Positions 31,314-41,629 of a stretch of DNA of 64,000 nucleotides are shown piece by piece. A program made the translations under genes and the position numbers. Positions within the stretch are counted from its first letter, which is position 1. Each line of letters opens with the position of its first letter. The notes beneath the pieces are model-generated. The model did not search any database. It was not told where the DNA came from and saw nothing but the letters and a program-made list of their open reading frames with translations. Source of the DNA: Rouxiella aceris (GTDB lineage: Bacteria > Pseudomonadota > Gammaproteobacteria > Enterobacterales > Enterobacteriaceae); NCBI RefSeq assembly GCF_012933545.1, contig NZ_JAADJU010000014.1:62001-126000 (forward strand). Direction: 5' to 3'.

Positions 31314-31811
31314 ATGAGTAAGGTGGCTGCAATGCTTATGGCCTCAATGCTGTCACTTAGTTCAAGTGTAGCCTTGGCTGAAAGCGCGAAATTGGTGCCT
31401 GCAGATACTTTAGCTCATGATGGCAATATGTTGGATAGACGTAACACGATGTTCGATGGAATTAATCTTACCGAACAGCAACGCCAACAAATGCGTGATC
31501 TTATGCATCAGGCTCGTAAAGACGCGCCGCAGGTTAATTTAGAACAAATGGAAACCATGCATAAGCTGGTGACCGCAGAACATTTTGATCAAACCGCTGT
31601 GCGAGCTCAGGCGGAGAAAATAGCGCAGGAACAGGTGGACCGCCAGATAGAAATGGCCCGCATACGTAACCTGATGTTTAACCTCCTGACCCCGGAACAG
31701 AAAAATGTGCTAAACCAGAAACATGAGCAGCGTATGCAACAGCTATCCGCGCAACTTTCTGGTGTACAACCGACTTCTGCCCAGAAGCCAAGTAGTAATA
31801 GTAACGAGTAA
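31314..31811 (+). CDS. cpxP: Periplasmic stress adaptor CpxP
   Basis: 165 residues. The signal peptide ends at about 22 (VALA-ES). The Spy/CpxP family LTxxQ motifs appear as LTEQQ at 52-56 and LTPEQ at 125-129. CpxP binds the CpxA sensor domain, keeps it off, and delivers misfolded proteins for DegP degradation. The ATG is chosen over a GTG one codon upstream for better spacing from AGGAG. Its 3' UTR encodes CpxQ. The fieF gene that usually follows is missing apart from a possible remnant. Confidence 0.96.
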   Translation: MSKVAAMLMASMLSLSSSVALAESAKLVPADTLAHDGNMLDRRNTMFDGINLTEQQRQQMRDLMHQARKDAPQVNLEQMETMHKLVTAEHFDQTAVRAQAEKIAQEQVDRQIEMARIRNLMFNLLTPEQKNVLNQKHEQRMQQLSAQLSGVQPTSAQKPSSNSNE

Positions 31812-31818
31812 ATCTCTG

Positions 31819-31878
31819 CTTTTCCTTGCCATAGACACCATCCCTGTCTTTCCCCACCTTCGAGGTGGGGTTTTTTTT
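31819..31878 (+). ncRNA. cpxQ: CpxQ small RNA (cpxP 3' UTR)
   Basis: The sequence after the cpxP stop begins TTTTCCTTGCCATAGACACC and continues CATCCCTGTCTT. As I recall it, this is the conserved seed region of the Hfq-dependent sRNA CpxQ, released from cpxP mRNA by RNase E. It ends with the terminator hairpin CCCCACC-TTCG-like loop-GGTGGGG and T8 (31853-31878). CpxQ represses inner-membrane protein mRNAs during Cpx stress. The 5' end is approximate. Confidence 0.85.
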
Positions 31879-31966
31879 GCCGTCAACAGGGTGTTTGCCA
31901 TTTTACGCCCCGCCTCGATCGCTTTTCCGCAACGCTTTGCATTTCGGCAGAAAATCTGTTTTTTAA

Positions 31967-32080
31967 CACTATGCAACAGATATGTTGCGTTATCAGTCAG
32001 ATGTCGTGATGAACAGTGCTATTCTTAGAGCATACGGCCCTATTGCTGACAAAATTCAGTCGCTTCTCAAAGAACTTTAA
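31967..32080 (+). pseudogene. fieF: Possible remnant of fieF (cation efflux, YiiP)
   Basis: One frame reads ATDMLRYQSDVVMNSAILRA. E. coli FieF, as I remember it, has ADMLHYQSDVMMNGAILLA around its zinc-site residues His153 and Asp157. The match covers about 13 of 16 positions, but the metal His is Arg. There is a stop just upstream in frame, and the fragment ends at a stop after IQSLLKEL, which could be the later VQSLLDRAL segment joined by a deletion. It lies exactly where fieF sits in related genomes (cpxP-fieF-pfkA). No ribosome site; probably non-functional. Confidence 0.6.
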
Positions 32081-32313
32081 TTTCCCTATAAGGTTTGTAA
32101 CGCGAGACTTGTATAATCGGAGCCAGACGGTAAATTGCAGTGAACAGCTCTTAATTAAGCGGATCGAGCTGACCTGAATCAATTCAGTTTTAGCATTGTG
32201 TTATATGATTTGAGCATCGAAGCAAAGATCCTGAAACATTGCCCCAAGGGCCAGGTGTGGCAGGTATGCTCAAGAATTCTTAAGAAATTGCATCTACAAG
32301 TTCAGAGGTAGTC
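32081..32313 (+). other. pfkA upstream region
   Basis: Non-coding. It contains a TATAAT at 32112-32117 that may be a pfkA -10 box, and an AGAGG ribosome site just before pfkA. Together with 31879-31966 it makes the 435-base stretch from CpxQ to pfkA, in which only the fieF-like fragment is recognisable. Confidence 0.4.
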
Positions 32314-33276
32314 ATGATCAAAAAAATCGGTGTACTGACAAGTGGCGGCGATGCCCCAGGCATGAATGCGGCGATACGTGGCGTGGTGCGCGCGGCACTA
32401 ACGGAAGGCCTTGAGGTTTTCGGTGTCTACGACGGCTACCTTGGACTGTATGAAGACCGCATGAAGCAGCTTGATCGTTACAGCGTTTCAGATGTTATCA
32501 ACCGCGGTGGTACCTTCCTGGGTTCAGCTCGTTTCCCTGAATTCCGTGATGAAGCGGTACGCGGCAAAGCAATTGAGAACATGAAGAATCGCGGTATCGA
32601 TGCCCTGGTGGTTATTGGTGGCGACGGTTCTTATATGGGTGCCAAGCGTCTGACCGAGATGGGTTTCCCATGTATTGGTCTGCCAGGTACCATCGATAAC
32701 GATGTGGCCGGTACCGACTACACCATCGGTTATTTCACCGCTCTGGAAACCGTTGTTGAGGCGATTGACCGTCTGCGCGATACTTCTTCTTCGCATCAGC
32801 GTATCTCCATCGTCGAAGTGATGGGCCGTTACTGCGGTGATTTGACCATGTCGGCGGCTATCGCTGGTGGTTGCGAATTTATCGTTATCCCTGAAGTTGA
32901 ATTTAACCGCGATGATTTGGTTGAAGAAATCAAAGGCGGCATCGCCAAAGGCAAAAAACACGCTATCGTAGCCATTACCGAGCATATCTGCGATATCGCC
33001 GATTTGGCACGTCATATTGAAACAGAAACCAAACGCGAAACCCGCGCTACGGTTCTGGGACATATTCAACGTGGTGGTGCGCCGGTGGCTTATGACCGTA
33101 TTCTGGCGTCACGTATGGGTGCCTACTCCATCGAACTGCTGTTGCAGGGCTACGGTGGTCGCTGCGTCGGTGTGCAGAACGAGAAGCTGGTGCATCATGA
33201 CATCATTGATGCCATCGAAAATATGAAGCGTCCGTTTAAAACCGAAATGTGGGAAACGGCGAAAAAACTCTATTAA
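32314..33276 (+). CDS. pfkA: 6-phosphofructokinase I
   Basis: Committed step of glycolysis: fructose 6-phosphate plus ATP to fructose 1,6-bisphosphate; a tetramer controlled by ADP and PEP. It has 320 residues. [13 protein letters not shown] is at 11-23 (ATP site), GGDGS near 103, and catalytic Asp is in [16 protein letters not shown] at about 124-139. The RGG loop near 252 is the sugar-phosphate site. Own terminator downstream. Confidence 0.98.
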   Translation: MIKKIGVLTSGGDAPGMNAAIRGVVRAALTEGLEVFGVYDGYLGLYEDRMKQLDRYSVSDVINRGGTFLGSARFPEFRDEAVRGKAIENMKNRGIDALVVIGGDGSYMGAKRLTEMGFPCIGLPGTIDNDVAGTDYTIGYFTALETVVEAIDRLRDTSSSHQRISIVEVMGRYCGDLTMSAAIAGGCEFIVIPEVEFNRDDLVEEIKGGIAKGKKHAIVAITEHICDIADLARHIETETKRETRATVLGHIQRGGAPVAYDRILASRMGAYSIELLLQGYGGRCVGVQNEKLVHHDIIDAIENMKRPFKTEMWETAKKLY

Positions 33277-33294
33277 TCGTCGCGTTGCCAAATC

Positions 33295-33319
33295 AGCCCT
33301 CCACCGTGAGGGCTTTTTT
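33295..33319 (+). terminator. pfkA terminator
   Basis: AGCCCTC (33295-33301), loop CACCGT, GAGGGCT (33308-33314) and a T run. Confidence 0.88.
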
Positions 33320-33457
33320 ACGCCCGGCGATGTCATATTCCAAAAGTGAATAGATAGAACTTTTTTATTCTTTATTAGTTTTCTCTTTCTCTGGCAGGCT
33401 TTATCAAACTGATTCAATGAATCAATCTGACTAAAATCACTCGCCGGGAGAGAAGCA

Positions 33458-34447
33458 ATGCGGAAATTGGCTGTAGGTTTGGCATTAATACTGGTGACAG
33501 CGGGGGCGATAGCTAAAGATATCCAAATCCTCAATGTTTCTTATGACCCAACGCGTGAGCTTTATGAGCAGTACAATAAAGCGTTCAGTAAATACTGGCA
33601 GGCCAAAACCGGTGATACGGTGACCGTGCGTCAATCCCATGGTGGTTCCGGTAAGCAGGCGACCTCGGTAATCAACGGCATTGAAGCTGATGTGGTCACC
33701 CTGGCGTTGCAGTCGGATGTCGATGCTATTGCTGAACGTGGTCGTATTAACAAAGACTGGATCACCCGCTTGCCGGATAACTCCGCGCCTTACACCTCGA
33801 CGATTGTGTTTTTAGTGCGTAAAGGCAATCCTAAAGGTATTCACGACTGGTCAGATTTAATCAAACCGGGTGTTTCGGTGATCACGCCAAATCCGAAAAC
33901 CTCCGGCGGTGCCCGTTGGAACTATCTGGCAGCCTGGGGTTATGCCCTGCATCACAACAACAATGACAAAGCCAAGGCAACGGATTTCCTGCGTGCATTG
34001 TTTAAGAATGTCGAAGTTCAGGATTCCGGTGCTCGCGGCGCAACCAATACTTTTGTTGAGCGTGGCATTGGTGATGTGCTGATTTCCTGGGAAAACGATG
34101 CGCAGTTGGCGGACAAAGTACTTGGCAAAGGCAAGTTTGAAGTGGTCTACCCAAGTGAATCCATTCTGGCAGAACCCAGCGTTTCAGTGGTCGACAAGGT
34201 TGTTGATAAACGCGGAACGCGCGAAGTGGCGGATGCTTACCTGAAATACGAATATTCGCCAGAAGGCCAGACGATTGCTGCTGAAAACTACTATCGTCCG
34301 CGCGACCCGGCAATTGCCAAGAAATTTGCCGCGCAATTCCCGGCGATTAAACTCTATACCGTTGAGCAGGTTGCCGGTGGCTGGACCGCTGCGCAAAAAG
34401 ATCACTTTGCCAACGGCGGCGTCTACGACGAGATCAATAAGCGCTAA
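33458..34447 (+). CDS. sbp: Periplasmic sulfate-binding protein
   Basis: Solute-binding component that delivers sulfate to the CysTWA ABC importer. It has 329 residues. The signal peptide of about 19-20 residues ends at GAIA-KD. The mature part has the family signature DPTRELYEQYN, the sulfate-contacting QSHGGSGKQA and the NPKTSGGARWNYLAAWGYAL segment. In E. coli cdh lies between sbp and tpiA; here it is absent. Convergent with tpiA across repeat copy B. Confidence 0.97.
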   Translation: MRKLAVGLALILVTAGAIAKDIQILNVSYDPTRELYEQYNKAFSKYWQAKTGDTVTVRQSHGGSGKQATSVINGIEADVVTLALQSDVDAIAERGRINKDWITRLPDNSAPYTSTIVFLVRKGNPKGIHDWSDLIKPGVSVITPNPKTSGGARWNYLAAWGYALHHNNNDKAKATDFLRALFKNVEVQDSGARGATNTFVERGIGDVLISWENDAQLADKVLGKGKFEVVYPSESILAEPSVSVVDKVVDKRGTREVADAYLKYEYSPEGQTIAAENYYRPRDPAIAKKFAAQFPAIKLYTVEQVAGGWTAAQKDHFANGGVYDEINKR

Positions 34448-34464
34448 GTGGACAAAGGATAAAA

Positions 34465-34485
34465 AAACCCCGCAGCGCGGGGTTT
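34465..34485 (+). terminator. sbp terminator hairpin, left copy
   Basis: AAACCCCGC-AGC-GCGGGGTTT directly after sbp. An identical hairpin in the same orientation lies at 34617-34637 on the far side of the 131-bp repeat. Confidence 0.8.
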
Positions 34486-34616
34486 GAGTTTGATGACCAA
34501 GTCGTCTTGATGAGCGAGATACCCGGGCATAGCACACCTAGGGGCGCTCCGGCGGGCAAGCCCGCTACGACCCCAACGGTGCACTCTCCCTAATAACGGA
34601 CTTTGTCAGCAGTCTG
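34486..34616 (+). repeat. 131-bp terminator-nested palindromic repeat, copy B
   Basis: Starts GAGTTTGATGACCAAGTC and ends GACTTTGTCAGCAGTCTG, imperfect inverted termini matching at about 13 of 18 positions. Inner arms GGGCATAGCACACC / GGTGCACTCTCCC and a GCGGGC-AA-GCCCGC tip. It differs from copy C at only two positions. Exactly 131 bp, flanked on both sides by the sbp/tpiA terminator stem. Confidence 0.92.
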
Positions 34617-34640
34617 AAACCCCGCAGCGCGGGGTTTTTT
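34617..34640 (+). terminator. Bidirectional sbp/tpiA terminator, right copy
   Basis: AAACCCCGC-AGC-GCGGGGTTT followed by further T residues; on the minus strand the A-rich left flank of the array serves tpiA. Confidence 0.85.
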
Positions 34641-34665
34641 ATTAGCCTAAATAATCAGCGATTAA

Positions 34666-35430
34666 TCAGGCTTTGGCAGCAGCGGCCGCTTTGACGATAA
34701 CTGCAAAGGCGTCGGCTTTCAGTGAAGCGCCACCGACCAGTGCACCATCGATGTCTGGCTGAGTGAACAGCTCTGCTGCATTGGCAGCATTAACAGAACC
34801 GCCGTACTGGATAATGACTTGTTCAGCCACAGCAGCGTCTTGTTTGGCAATATGGTCACGGATAAATTTGTGAACCGCTTGTGCCTGAGCAGGGGTCGCT
34901 GATTTGCCAGTACCGATAGCCCAAACAGGTTCATAGGCGATAACCGCGCCCTGGAACGCTTCTGCACCCAGAGTCGACAGTACGGCGTCGAGTTGTTTGG
35001 CGCAAACGGCCTGGGTTTGACCCGCTTCGTTTTCTGCGTCGGTTTCACCAATGCACAGCACTGGAGTCAGACCTGCGGCTTTCAGAACGCCAAATTTCTT
35101 GGCAATCAACTCATCGCTTTCTTTGTGATAAGTACGACGTTCTGAGTGACCGATAATGATGTATTTTGCACCAACATCTTTCAGCATATCGGCAGAAATT
35201 TCACCGGTAAAAGCACCTGACAGGTTGCTGTCAACGTTCTGGGCACCCAGCACGATACGGCTGCCTGACAGCGCATGTTTTGCCTGAGACAGATACACTT
35301 CCGGTGGTGCGATGGCAACGCCACAGCCTTCAACGGTGCTCAGCTCTGCACGCAAAGCGGCGATCAGTTCGTTAACCATGTGGGTATTGCCGTTCAGTTT
35401 CCAGTTACCCATCACTAATGGATGTCGCAT
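34666..35430 (-). CDS. tpiA: Triosephosphate isomerase
   Basis: Interconverts DHAP and glyceraldehyde 3-phosphate. It has 254 residues. Asn-Lys are in MGNWKLNG, catalytic His in IIGHSERR near residue 95, catalytic Glu in [11 protein letters not shown] near 167, and the phosphate loop in [10 protein letters not shown]. Standard TIM barrel length. Confidence 0.98.
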   Translation of the reverse strand: MRHPLVMGNWKLNGNTHMVNELIAALRAELSTVEGCGVAIAPPEVYLSQAKHALSGSRIVLGAQNVDSNLSGAFTGEISADMLKDVGAKYIIIGHSERRTYHKESDELIAKKFGVLKAAGLTPVLCIGETDAENEAGQTQAVCAKQLDAVLSTLGAEAFQGAVIAYEPVWAIGTGKSATPAQAQAVHKFIRDHIAKQDAAVAEQVIIQYGGSVNAANAAELFTQPDIDGALVGGASLKADAFAVIVKAAAAAKA

Positions 35431-35578
35431 GTATTTTCCTCCAAAAGGGGACGCGATTGTCGATTAAAATTTCTGCCAAACCGGCAGATTACCTGCTAAA
35501 CAGTATAGAGAGGATTAAACCGAAAGGCTTTGCTTTTCGTCATTAAATGGCGCGCCGCATCCTGTTAACCGTTGGCGA

Positions 35579-36184
35579 TTAAGGTTCAGACAACGCCAGT
35601 TTTACCGGTTCTACCGCCAGAGTCAGGCCTTTCTCGCCATTGTCGGCAATCACATAGCGTATTGCCCCGACCTGTTGCTGATAAAACTGCATGCCCTTGC
35701 CTTTATCCAGCAGGTTATTGATTTTGTCCTGGCTTTGCGCGGGGGTCAGGGTGGCGTCAAACTGGCGGATAAGGTTGGCCATATAACTTATTGCCGTGGC
35801 ATGGGCGACCTTTTCATCCGGTCCTTTGATGGGCAAATAGGTGATCTGCAGGCTTTTAATTTTGCCGGTGCCTTTTTCCAGCGCAGTGGAGGCGTAGAGA
35901 TCTTCGTTGATTTTGCTGGCGGCGCGCGTCAACAGCGCACTGTCCGTTTTATCGGGGATGGCGCGGAATTCACCAATTTGCTGCGTCGGGTTGGCAGCAT
36001 TATATTTTTCGCGAAAATTCACCAGCGTCATTTCAAACGTTGGCGCGCCCGGCATCAGATAGGGCGCTTTGGGAACCTCCTCGTTAGCAGGACGTTCCTG
36101 GGGGGGATCGGCCAGGACCATGCTGCTGCCGAGGATCAGCAACAGTAGCGCGGATGCCAGCTGCAAAGGGAAAATTTGTCTCAT
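35579..36184 (-). CDS. yiiQ: DUF1454 family exported protein YiiQ
   Basis: 201 residues with a clear signal peptide (about 1-25, LASALLLLILGSSMVLA-DP). The body matches YiiQ by synteny (tpiA-yiiQ-fpr) and by segments such as APTFEMTLVNFREKYNAANP and ITYLPIKGPDEKVAHATAIS. No catalytic motif seen. Function unknown; likely periplasmic. Confidence 0.88.
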   Translation of the reverse strand: MRQIFPLQLASALLLLILGSSMVLADPPQERPANEEVPKAPYLMPGAPTFEMTLVNFREKYNAANPTQQIGEFRAIPDKTDSALLTRAASKINEDLYASTALEKGTGKIKSLQITYLPIKGPDEKVAHATAISYMANLIRQFDATLTPAQSQDKINNLLDKGKGMQFYQQQVGAIRYVIADNGEKGLTLAVEPVKLALSEP

Positions 36185-36210
36185 AAGTTACGTCTTTTCT
36201 GTCGCCATGT

Positions 36211-36957
36211 TTACCAGTAATGCTCACTGGTCATATGACCGGGTTTTCTGCGTAAATGTTTACGCATATCGCGGCTTTCTTTCAGGATCAGCTGCGTATC
36301 GCGCACCATCTGCGGGTTGCCGCACAGCATGATATGGCTGTCGCTGGCATCCATCTTCAATCCGACGGCGCTTTCCAGCGAACCGTCGGCAATCAGCGCC
36401 GGTACGCGTCCGCTAAGGGAACCCGGGGTCTGTTCACGGCTGACCACGGTCTGGATATGCAGTTTGCCGTTATAGCGCTGTTGCAACTGTTGCATCAGCG
36501 GCAGGTAGCTCAGGTCTGCGGCAAAACGCGCGGCATGGACCAGTACAATATTTTTGAAGCGTTCAAGGCCTTTGCCTTCCTGCAATATCGACAGGAAAGG
36601 GCCGATGGCGGTGCCGGTGGCCAGCATCCAGAGGGTATCGCATTCCGGGACTTCGTCGATAACAAAAAAGCCGGCAGCGTCTTTGGTGATCTGAATTTCT
36701 GCACCTGGCTGCATCGCATGTAGCCGCGGGCTGAGTTTACCCTCTGGCACGGTCACCAGATAAAATTCCAGGTTGCTATTGCTCGGTGCATTCACAAAGG
36801 AGTAGGCACGTTGTACCCGTTCACCCTCAATTTCCAGCGACAGTTTGGCGTATTGTCCGGCAGCAAAACTGTTGACGGGAGCATTAACAACGATGCTGAA
36901 CAAGTTATCTGTCCAGTGTTCCACCTTTGTCACTTTACCTGTTACCCATTCAGCCAT
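36211..36957 (-). CDS. fpr: Ferredoxin/flavodoxin-NADP+ reductase
   Basis: FAD enzyme that moves electrons between NADPH and flavodoxin or ferredoxin; part of the SoxRS response in E. coli. It has 248 residues. FAD-binding RAYSFVNAPS is near 50, the NADP-binding GTAIGPFLSIL near 113, MLCGNPQMV near 210, and an aromatic C-terminus (SEHYW). The yiiR gene found between yiiQ and fpr in E. coli is absent. Confidence 0.96.
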   Translation of the reverse strand: MAEWVTGKVTKVEHWTDNLFSIVVNAPVNSFAAGQYAKLSLEIEGERVQRAYSFVNAPSNSNLEFYLVTVPEGKLSPRLHAMQPGAEIQITKDAAGFFVIDEVPECDTLWMLATGTAIGPFLSILQEGKGLERFKNIVLVHAARFAADLSYLPLMQQLQQRYNGKLHIQTVVSREQTPGSLSGRVPALIADGSLESAVGLKMDASDSHIMLCGNPQMVRDTQLILKESRDMRKHLRRKPGHMTSEHYW

Positions 36958-37040
36958 CGATTCTCACTCCGCTAGGTTAAGGATTGATATTACTGGCTGA
37001 TGTTATTCCATATTCTACAGAAGAATTATCGATTAAATGT

Positions 37041-37070
37041 TATCAGGCAGGCGAGAGCGCTTGCCTGATA
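37041..37070 (-). terminator. Hairpin after glpX
   Basis: TATCAGGCA (37041-37049) pairs with TGCCTGATA (37062-37070), 8 bases past the glpX stop on the minus strand. The downstream T run is weak, so termination may be partial. Confidence 0.5.
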
Positions 37071-37077
37071 GACTGGC

Positions 37078-38088
37078 CTAGATAATCAGGTTGTGTAGCG
37101 CCGGGTCTTTGCGGTCAAGATAATGGGTTGAGCGGATACGGCGAATGGTACGAGATTTACCGCGGATCAGCAGTGTCTCGGTGGTGGCCAGATTTCCCTG
37201 ACGGCTGATACCCGCCAGCAGGTCTCCCTGGGTAATGCCGGTCGCGGAAAAAATAACGTTATCATTGCGCGCCATATCATCGAGCTGCAACACTTTGCCT
37301 GCTTCAATGCCCATCTGCTTGCAGCGCGCCAGCTCGTCTTCACCCAGTCTGCGGTTTTCCGGGGTATCGCCTTTGACATGATGCCTTGCCAGTAAACGGC
37401 CCTGCATATCGCCGTCCATCGCGCGGATCACCGCCGCCGAGATCACCCCTTCCGGTGCGCCGCCAATGCCATACACCACATCGACTTCACTTTCCGGCAT
37501 ACAGGTGAGGATTGTCGCGGCCACATCACCGTCCGGGAAAGCAAATACCCGTACACCGAGGCTTTGCATTTCGCGAATAATGTCGTCATGGCGCGGTTTG
37601 GCCAAAATGGAAACGGTAAGTTCATCCAGAGGTTTATTCATGCAGGCAGCAATATTGCGCAGGTTTTCCGCCAGCGGCAAATCGAGATTAATGCTGCCTT
37701 TTGCTGCCGGGCCAACCACCAGTTTTTCCATATACATATCGGGCGCATTGAGAAATGAACCGCGATCGCCAACGGCCAGCACCGCCAGCGCATTGGCCTG
37801 GCCCATGGCGGTCATACGGGTGCCTTCAATGGGATCAACGGCGATATCGACGGCATCCCCTTTCCCGGTCCCCACTTTCTCACCGATATAGAGCATTGGC
37901 GCTTCATCAATCTCACCTTCGCCAATAACAATTTCACCGTCGATATCGACCTTGTTAAGCATAATGCGCATCGCCTGCACGGCGGCGTTATCGGCCAGAT
38001 TTTTGTCGCCACGACCCAGCCATTTGTAACCGGCAAGGGCGGCAGCTTCTGTTACGCGGGAGAACTCGATAGCTAATTCACGTTTCAT
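37078..38088 (-). CDS. glpX: Class II fructose-1,6-bisphosphatase
   Basis: Gluconeogenic Mn-dependent phosphatase of the GlpX type. It has 336 residues from MKRELAIEFSRVTEAAALAG; 13 upstream in-frame codons are rejected. Metal-site motifs GEGEIDEAPMLY and DPIEGTRM are seen, and YGIGGAPEGVISAA binds the sugar phosphate. It follows glpFK, but an intrinsic terminator after glpK separates it, so expression is probably partly independent. Confidence 0.97.
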   Translation of the reverse strand: MKRELAIEFSRVTEAAALAGYKWLGRGDKNLADNAAVQAMRIMLNKVDIDGEIVIGEGEIDEAPMLYIGEKVGTGKGDAVDIAVDPIEGTRMTAMGQANALAVLAVGDRGSFLNAPDMYMEKLVVGPAAKGSINLDLPLAENLRNIAACMNKPLDELTVSILAKPRHDDIIREMQSLGVRVFAFPDGDVAATILTCMPESEVDVVYGIGGAPEGVISAAVIRAMDGDMQGRLLARHHVKGDTPENRRLGEDELARCKQMGIEAGKVLQLDDMARNDNVIFSATGITQGDLLAGISRQGNLATTETLLIRGKSRTIRRIRSTHYLDRKDPALHNLII

Positions 38089-38167
38089 GGATAAATCCGT
38101 GTTGAGAAAAATGAGGGGGGAGAGCACAGGCTCGTCTCAGGCGGTAAAGTTTATCATAGCGAGGGGG

Positions 38168-38200
38168 GCAAAAAAGAAAAACTCCCCGCTGGGGGGGAGT
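38168..38200 (-). terminator. glpFK terminator
   Basis: On the minus strand ACTCCCC (complement of 38194-38200), a C-rich loop and GGGGAGT (complement of 38181-38187), then TTTTTC and T6. Confidence 0.85.
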
Positions 38201-38233
38201 TTGATGGGCAAGAGATCGGTCAGTGTTGAGTCG

Positions 38234-39820
<1,587 letters not shown>

Positions 39821-40663
39821 TCAGGCCTTGCGGCGCGTCTGTTGCGGTACCGCTTCTTCGGCTTCCGACACTGCCTGAGGAAGGTGGTTGCTGATCAAGG
39901 CTTTATAGCCGACAGCACCGAGGCATGCGCCTACCAATGGACCAAAAATCGGCACCAGGAAGTAAGGAATATCCCGGGCACCGGTAAAGGCAACTTTGCC
40001 CCAGCCGGCAAAATAGGCGAACAGCTTGGGACCAAAGTCACGGGCCGGGTTAAGGGCAAACCCGGTCAACGGACCCATAGAGGCACCGATAACGGCAATC
40101 AACAGACCAATTAACAGCGGAGCCAGGGCACCACGCGGGACACCATTACCGTCGTCGGTTAATGCCAGGATCAGTGCCATCAGAATGGCGGTGATCACCG
40201 CTTCAACCAGAAACGCCTGCAACACGCTGATATGCGGGTTTGGATAAGTAGAGAAGATACCGGCCAGATCCAGACTTTCAACGCTGCCGCGCACCATGTT
40301 ATGGCTCTGCTCGAAATCAAAGAACAGATTGTAGTAGAGACCGTAAACCAATGCGGCGGCACAGAATGCCCCGGCAACCTGGGCAACGATGTAAGGCAAA
40401 ACTTTGCGTCCGTCAAAGTTGGCAAACAGGCAGAGCGCTATGGTGATGGCGGGATTGAGATGGGCGCCGGAGATGGCGGCGGTCAGGTAAACGGCCATTG
40501 ATACGCCGAGGCCCCAGATGATACTGATCTCCCACTGGCCAAAGCTGGCACCAGCCAGTTTTAGCGCCGCTACGCAGCCGGCACCGAAAAAGATAATCAG
40601 GCCGGTTCCCAGAAACTCTGCGATACACTGCCCTTTGATTGTGGAACTGATGTTTTGGCTCAT
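39821..40663 (-). CDS. glpF: Glycerol uptake facilitator (aquaglyceroporin)
   Basis: 280-residue MIP-family channel with six membrane helices. The two half-helix NPA motifs are HLNPAIT (residues 70-72) and ALNPARDFG (near 205), the latter with the selectivity-filter Arg of glycerol channels. First gene of glpFK; a GlpR-like operator lies upstream. Confidence 0.98.
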   Translation of the reverse strand: MSQNISSTIKGQCIAEFLGTGLIIFFGAGCVAALKLAGASFGQWEISIIWGLGVSMAVYLTAAISGAHLNPAITIALCLFANFDGRKVLPYIVAQVAGAFCAAALVYGLYYNLFFDFEQSHNMVRGSVESLDLAGIFSTYPNPHISVLQAFLVEAVITAILMALILALTDDGNGVPRGALAPLLIGLLIAVIGASMGPLTGFALNPARDFGPKLFAYFAGWGKVAFTGARDIPYFLVPIFGPLVGACLGAVGYKALISNHLPQAVSEAEEAVPQQTRRKA

Positions 40664-40770
40664 AATCGGATCCTATATAAGGATGGTTGTTAGGGTAAGT
40701 TTAAGATTAATTGCTTTTATGCTTTGTTATGTATTTTTTACATCTCACGTAGAATGAGTCTGTAATGTGA

Positions 40771-40790
40771 ATTTATCGTTAACGAACATA
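40771..40790 (-). promoter_or_regulatory. GlpR operator upstream of glpFK
   Basis: Minus strand TATGTTCGTTAACGATAAAT closely resembles the GlpR consensus (TATGTTCGWTAWCGAACATA), with one near-perfect half site. It lies 108 bases upstream of glpF, where glycerol 3-phosphate-relieved repression would be expected. Confidence 0.65.
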
Positions 40791-41081
40791 AACGAGAAAT
40801 ACCGAAATCAAAATGTGTGTACTGCGTCATGAAAATGAGCGAATTCGAGTGTTTTTTGCGTGGATTACTCACCCTAAACAGGTAGGCGACTTCGTAAAAG
40901 TAGCGCAATTATTACCTGATTGACCGCTACGGGCGTGCAAAATGCGTCCTTAACAGAAACAAAATGAAGAAACTGCTTGGCGATTAAGCGATTTTTAGGC
41001 ATATGCTGATGGTGGCGACATTAAAATTGCAACAGACTACGTGCGTAGCCTGTATGTTGCTAGACAGGGAAAGGTTGCCTA

Positions 41082-41118
41082 CATACAATCGATAGTTATC
41101 ATCTCAATCGATTGTATG
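41082..41118. repeat. Perfect 12-bp inverted repeat upstream of zapB
   Basis: CATACAATCGAT (41082-41093) and ATCGATTGTATG (41107-41118) separated by 13 bases. It could be a hairpin in an RNA or a two-fold operator. I do not recognise a regulator for it. Confidence 0.55.
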
Positions 41119-41255
41119 CCATCGAGGGCTGCGACCTTCACTTGGGTCAGGATGCATCTTTCGTTGGATCAAGATAATTGAATTTTTGAGCTGCGTCGGG
41201 ACGATGTGGCAGAACATAAAAGATGTACGCCTTGCGAACATAAGGGGATTAAGAC

Positions 41256-41495
41256 ATGTCATTTGAAGTATTTGAGAAACTAGAAACTAAAGTTCAGCAA
41301 GCGATTGATACCATTACTTTATTACAGATGGAAATCGAAGAGCTGAAAGAACAGAACACCAATTTGGCGCAACAGGTTCAGCAAGCCAATGGTAACCAGG
41401 AGTCTCTGGTTCGTGAAAATACGCAGTTGAAAGAAGAACAGGTTGTTTGGCAAGAGCGTTTGCGCTCACTGCTGGGCAAAATGGAAGAAGTCTAA
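41256..41495 (+). CDS. zapB: Cell division protein ZapB
   Basis: 79-residue coiled-coil protein (heptads across almost the whole length, [20 protein letters not shown]) that bridges ZapA at the Z ring and MatP. Length and sequence match the enterobacterial protein. A GGGGATT ribosome site is near the ATG. Monocistronic, with a perfect palindromic terminator shared with rraA. Confidence 0.97.
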   Translation: MSFEVFEKLETKVQQAIDTITLLQMEIEELKEQNTNLAQQVQQANGNQESLVRENTQLKEEQVVWQERLRSLLGKMEEV

Positions 41496-41629
41496 ATACC
41501 CCGATAGCTTTCATGGCCGTGGGCGTGGGTGGATTTTGCGCCGATCTGTCTTGAAATCTGTGGAGTACCAGTGTCGACCCTTAGGTCTGCATCGCCACTA
41601 ACCTGGCTATTTGGCAAGTTTTGCCAGAG

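Larger units (their letters stand above)
40664..41255. other. glpF/zapB divergent intergenic region
   Basis: 592 bases without a convincing gene. It holds the glpFK promoter with a GlpR-like operator (40771-40790), a CTACGTGCGTAG palindrome (41037-41048), a 12-bp inverted repeat (41082-41118) and the zapB promoter region. Its size and palindrome content are unusual for divergent promoters. Confidence 0.6.

Noticed and set aside
31723-32028. 101-codon frame spanning the end of cpxP, CpxQ and the fieF-like fragment
   Set aside because: It crosses a strong terminator, has no ribosome site and is in a different frame from both cpxP and the FieF-like match.
32009-32080. Short ORF starting at the ATG inside the fieF-like fragment (23 codons) as a leader peptide of pfkA
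   Set aside because: No ribosome site upstream, and the reading frame is better explained as a piece of fieF.
40800-41255. Small protein gene in the glpF-zapB gap
   Set aside because: No frame with both a ribosome site and a credible protein sequence was seen.
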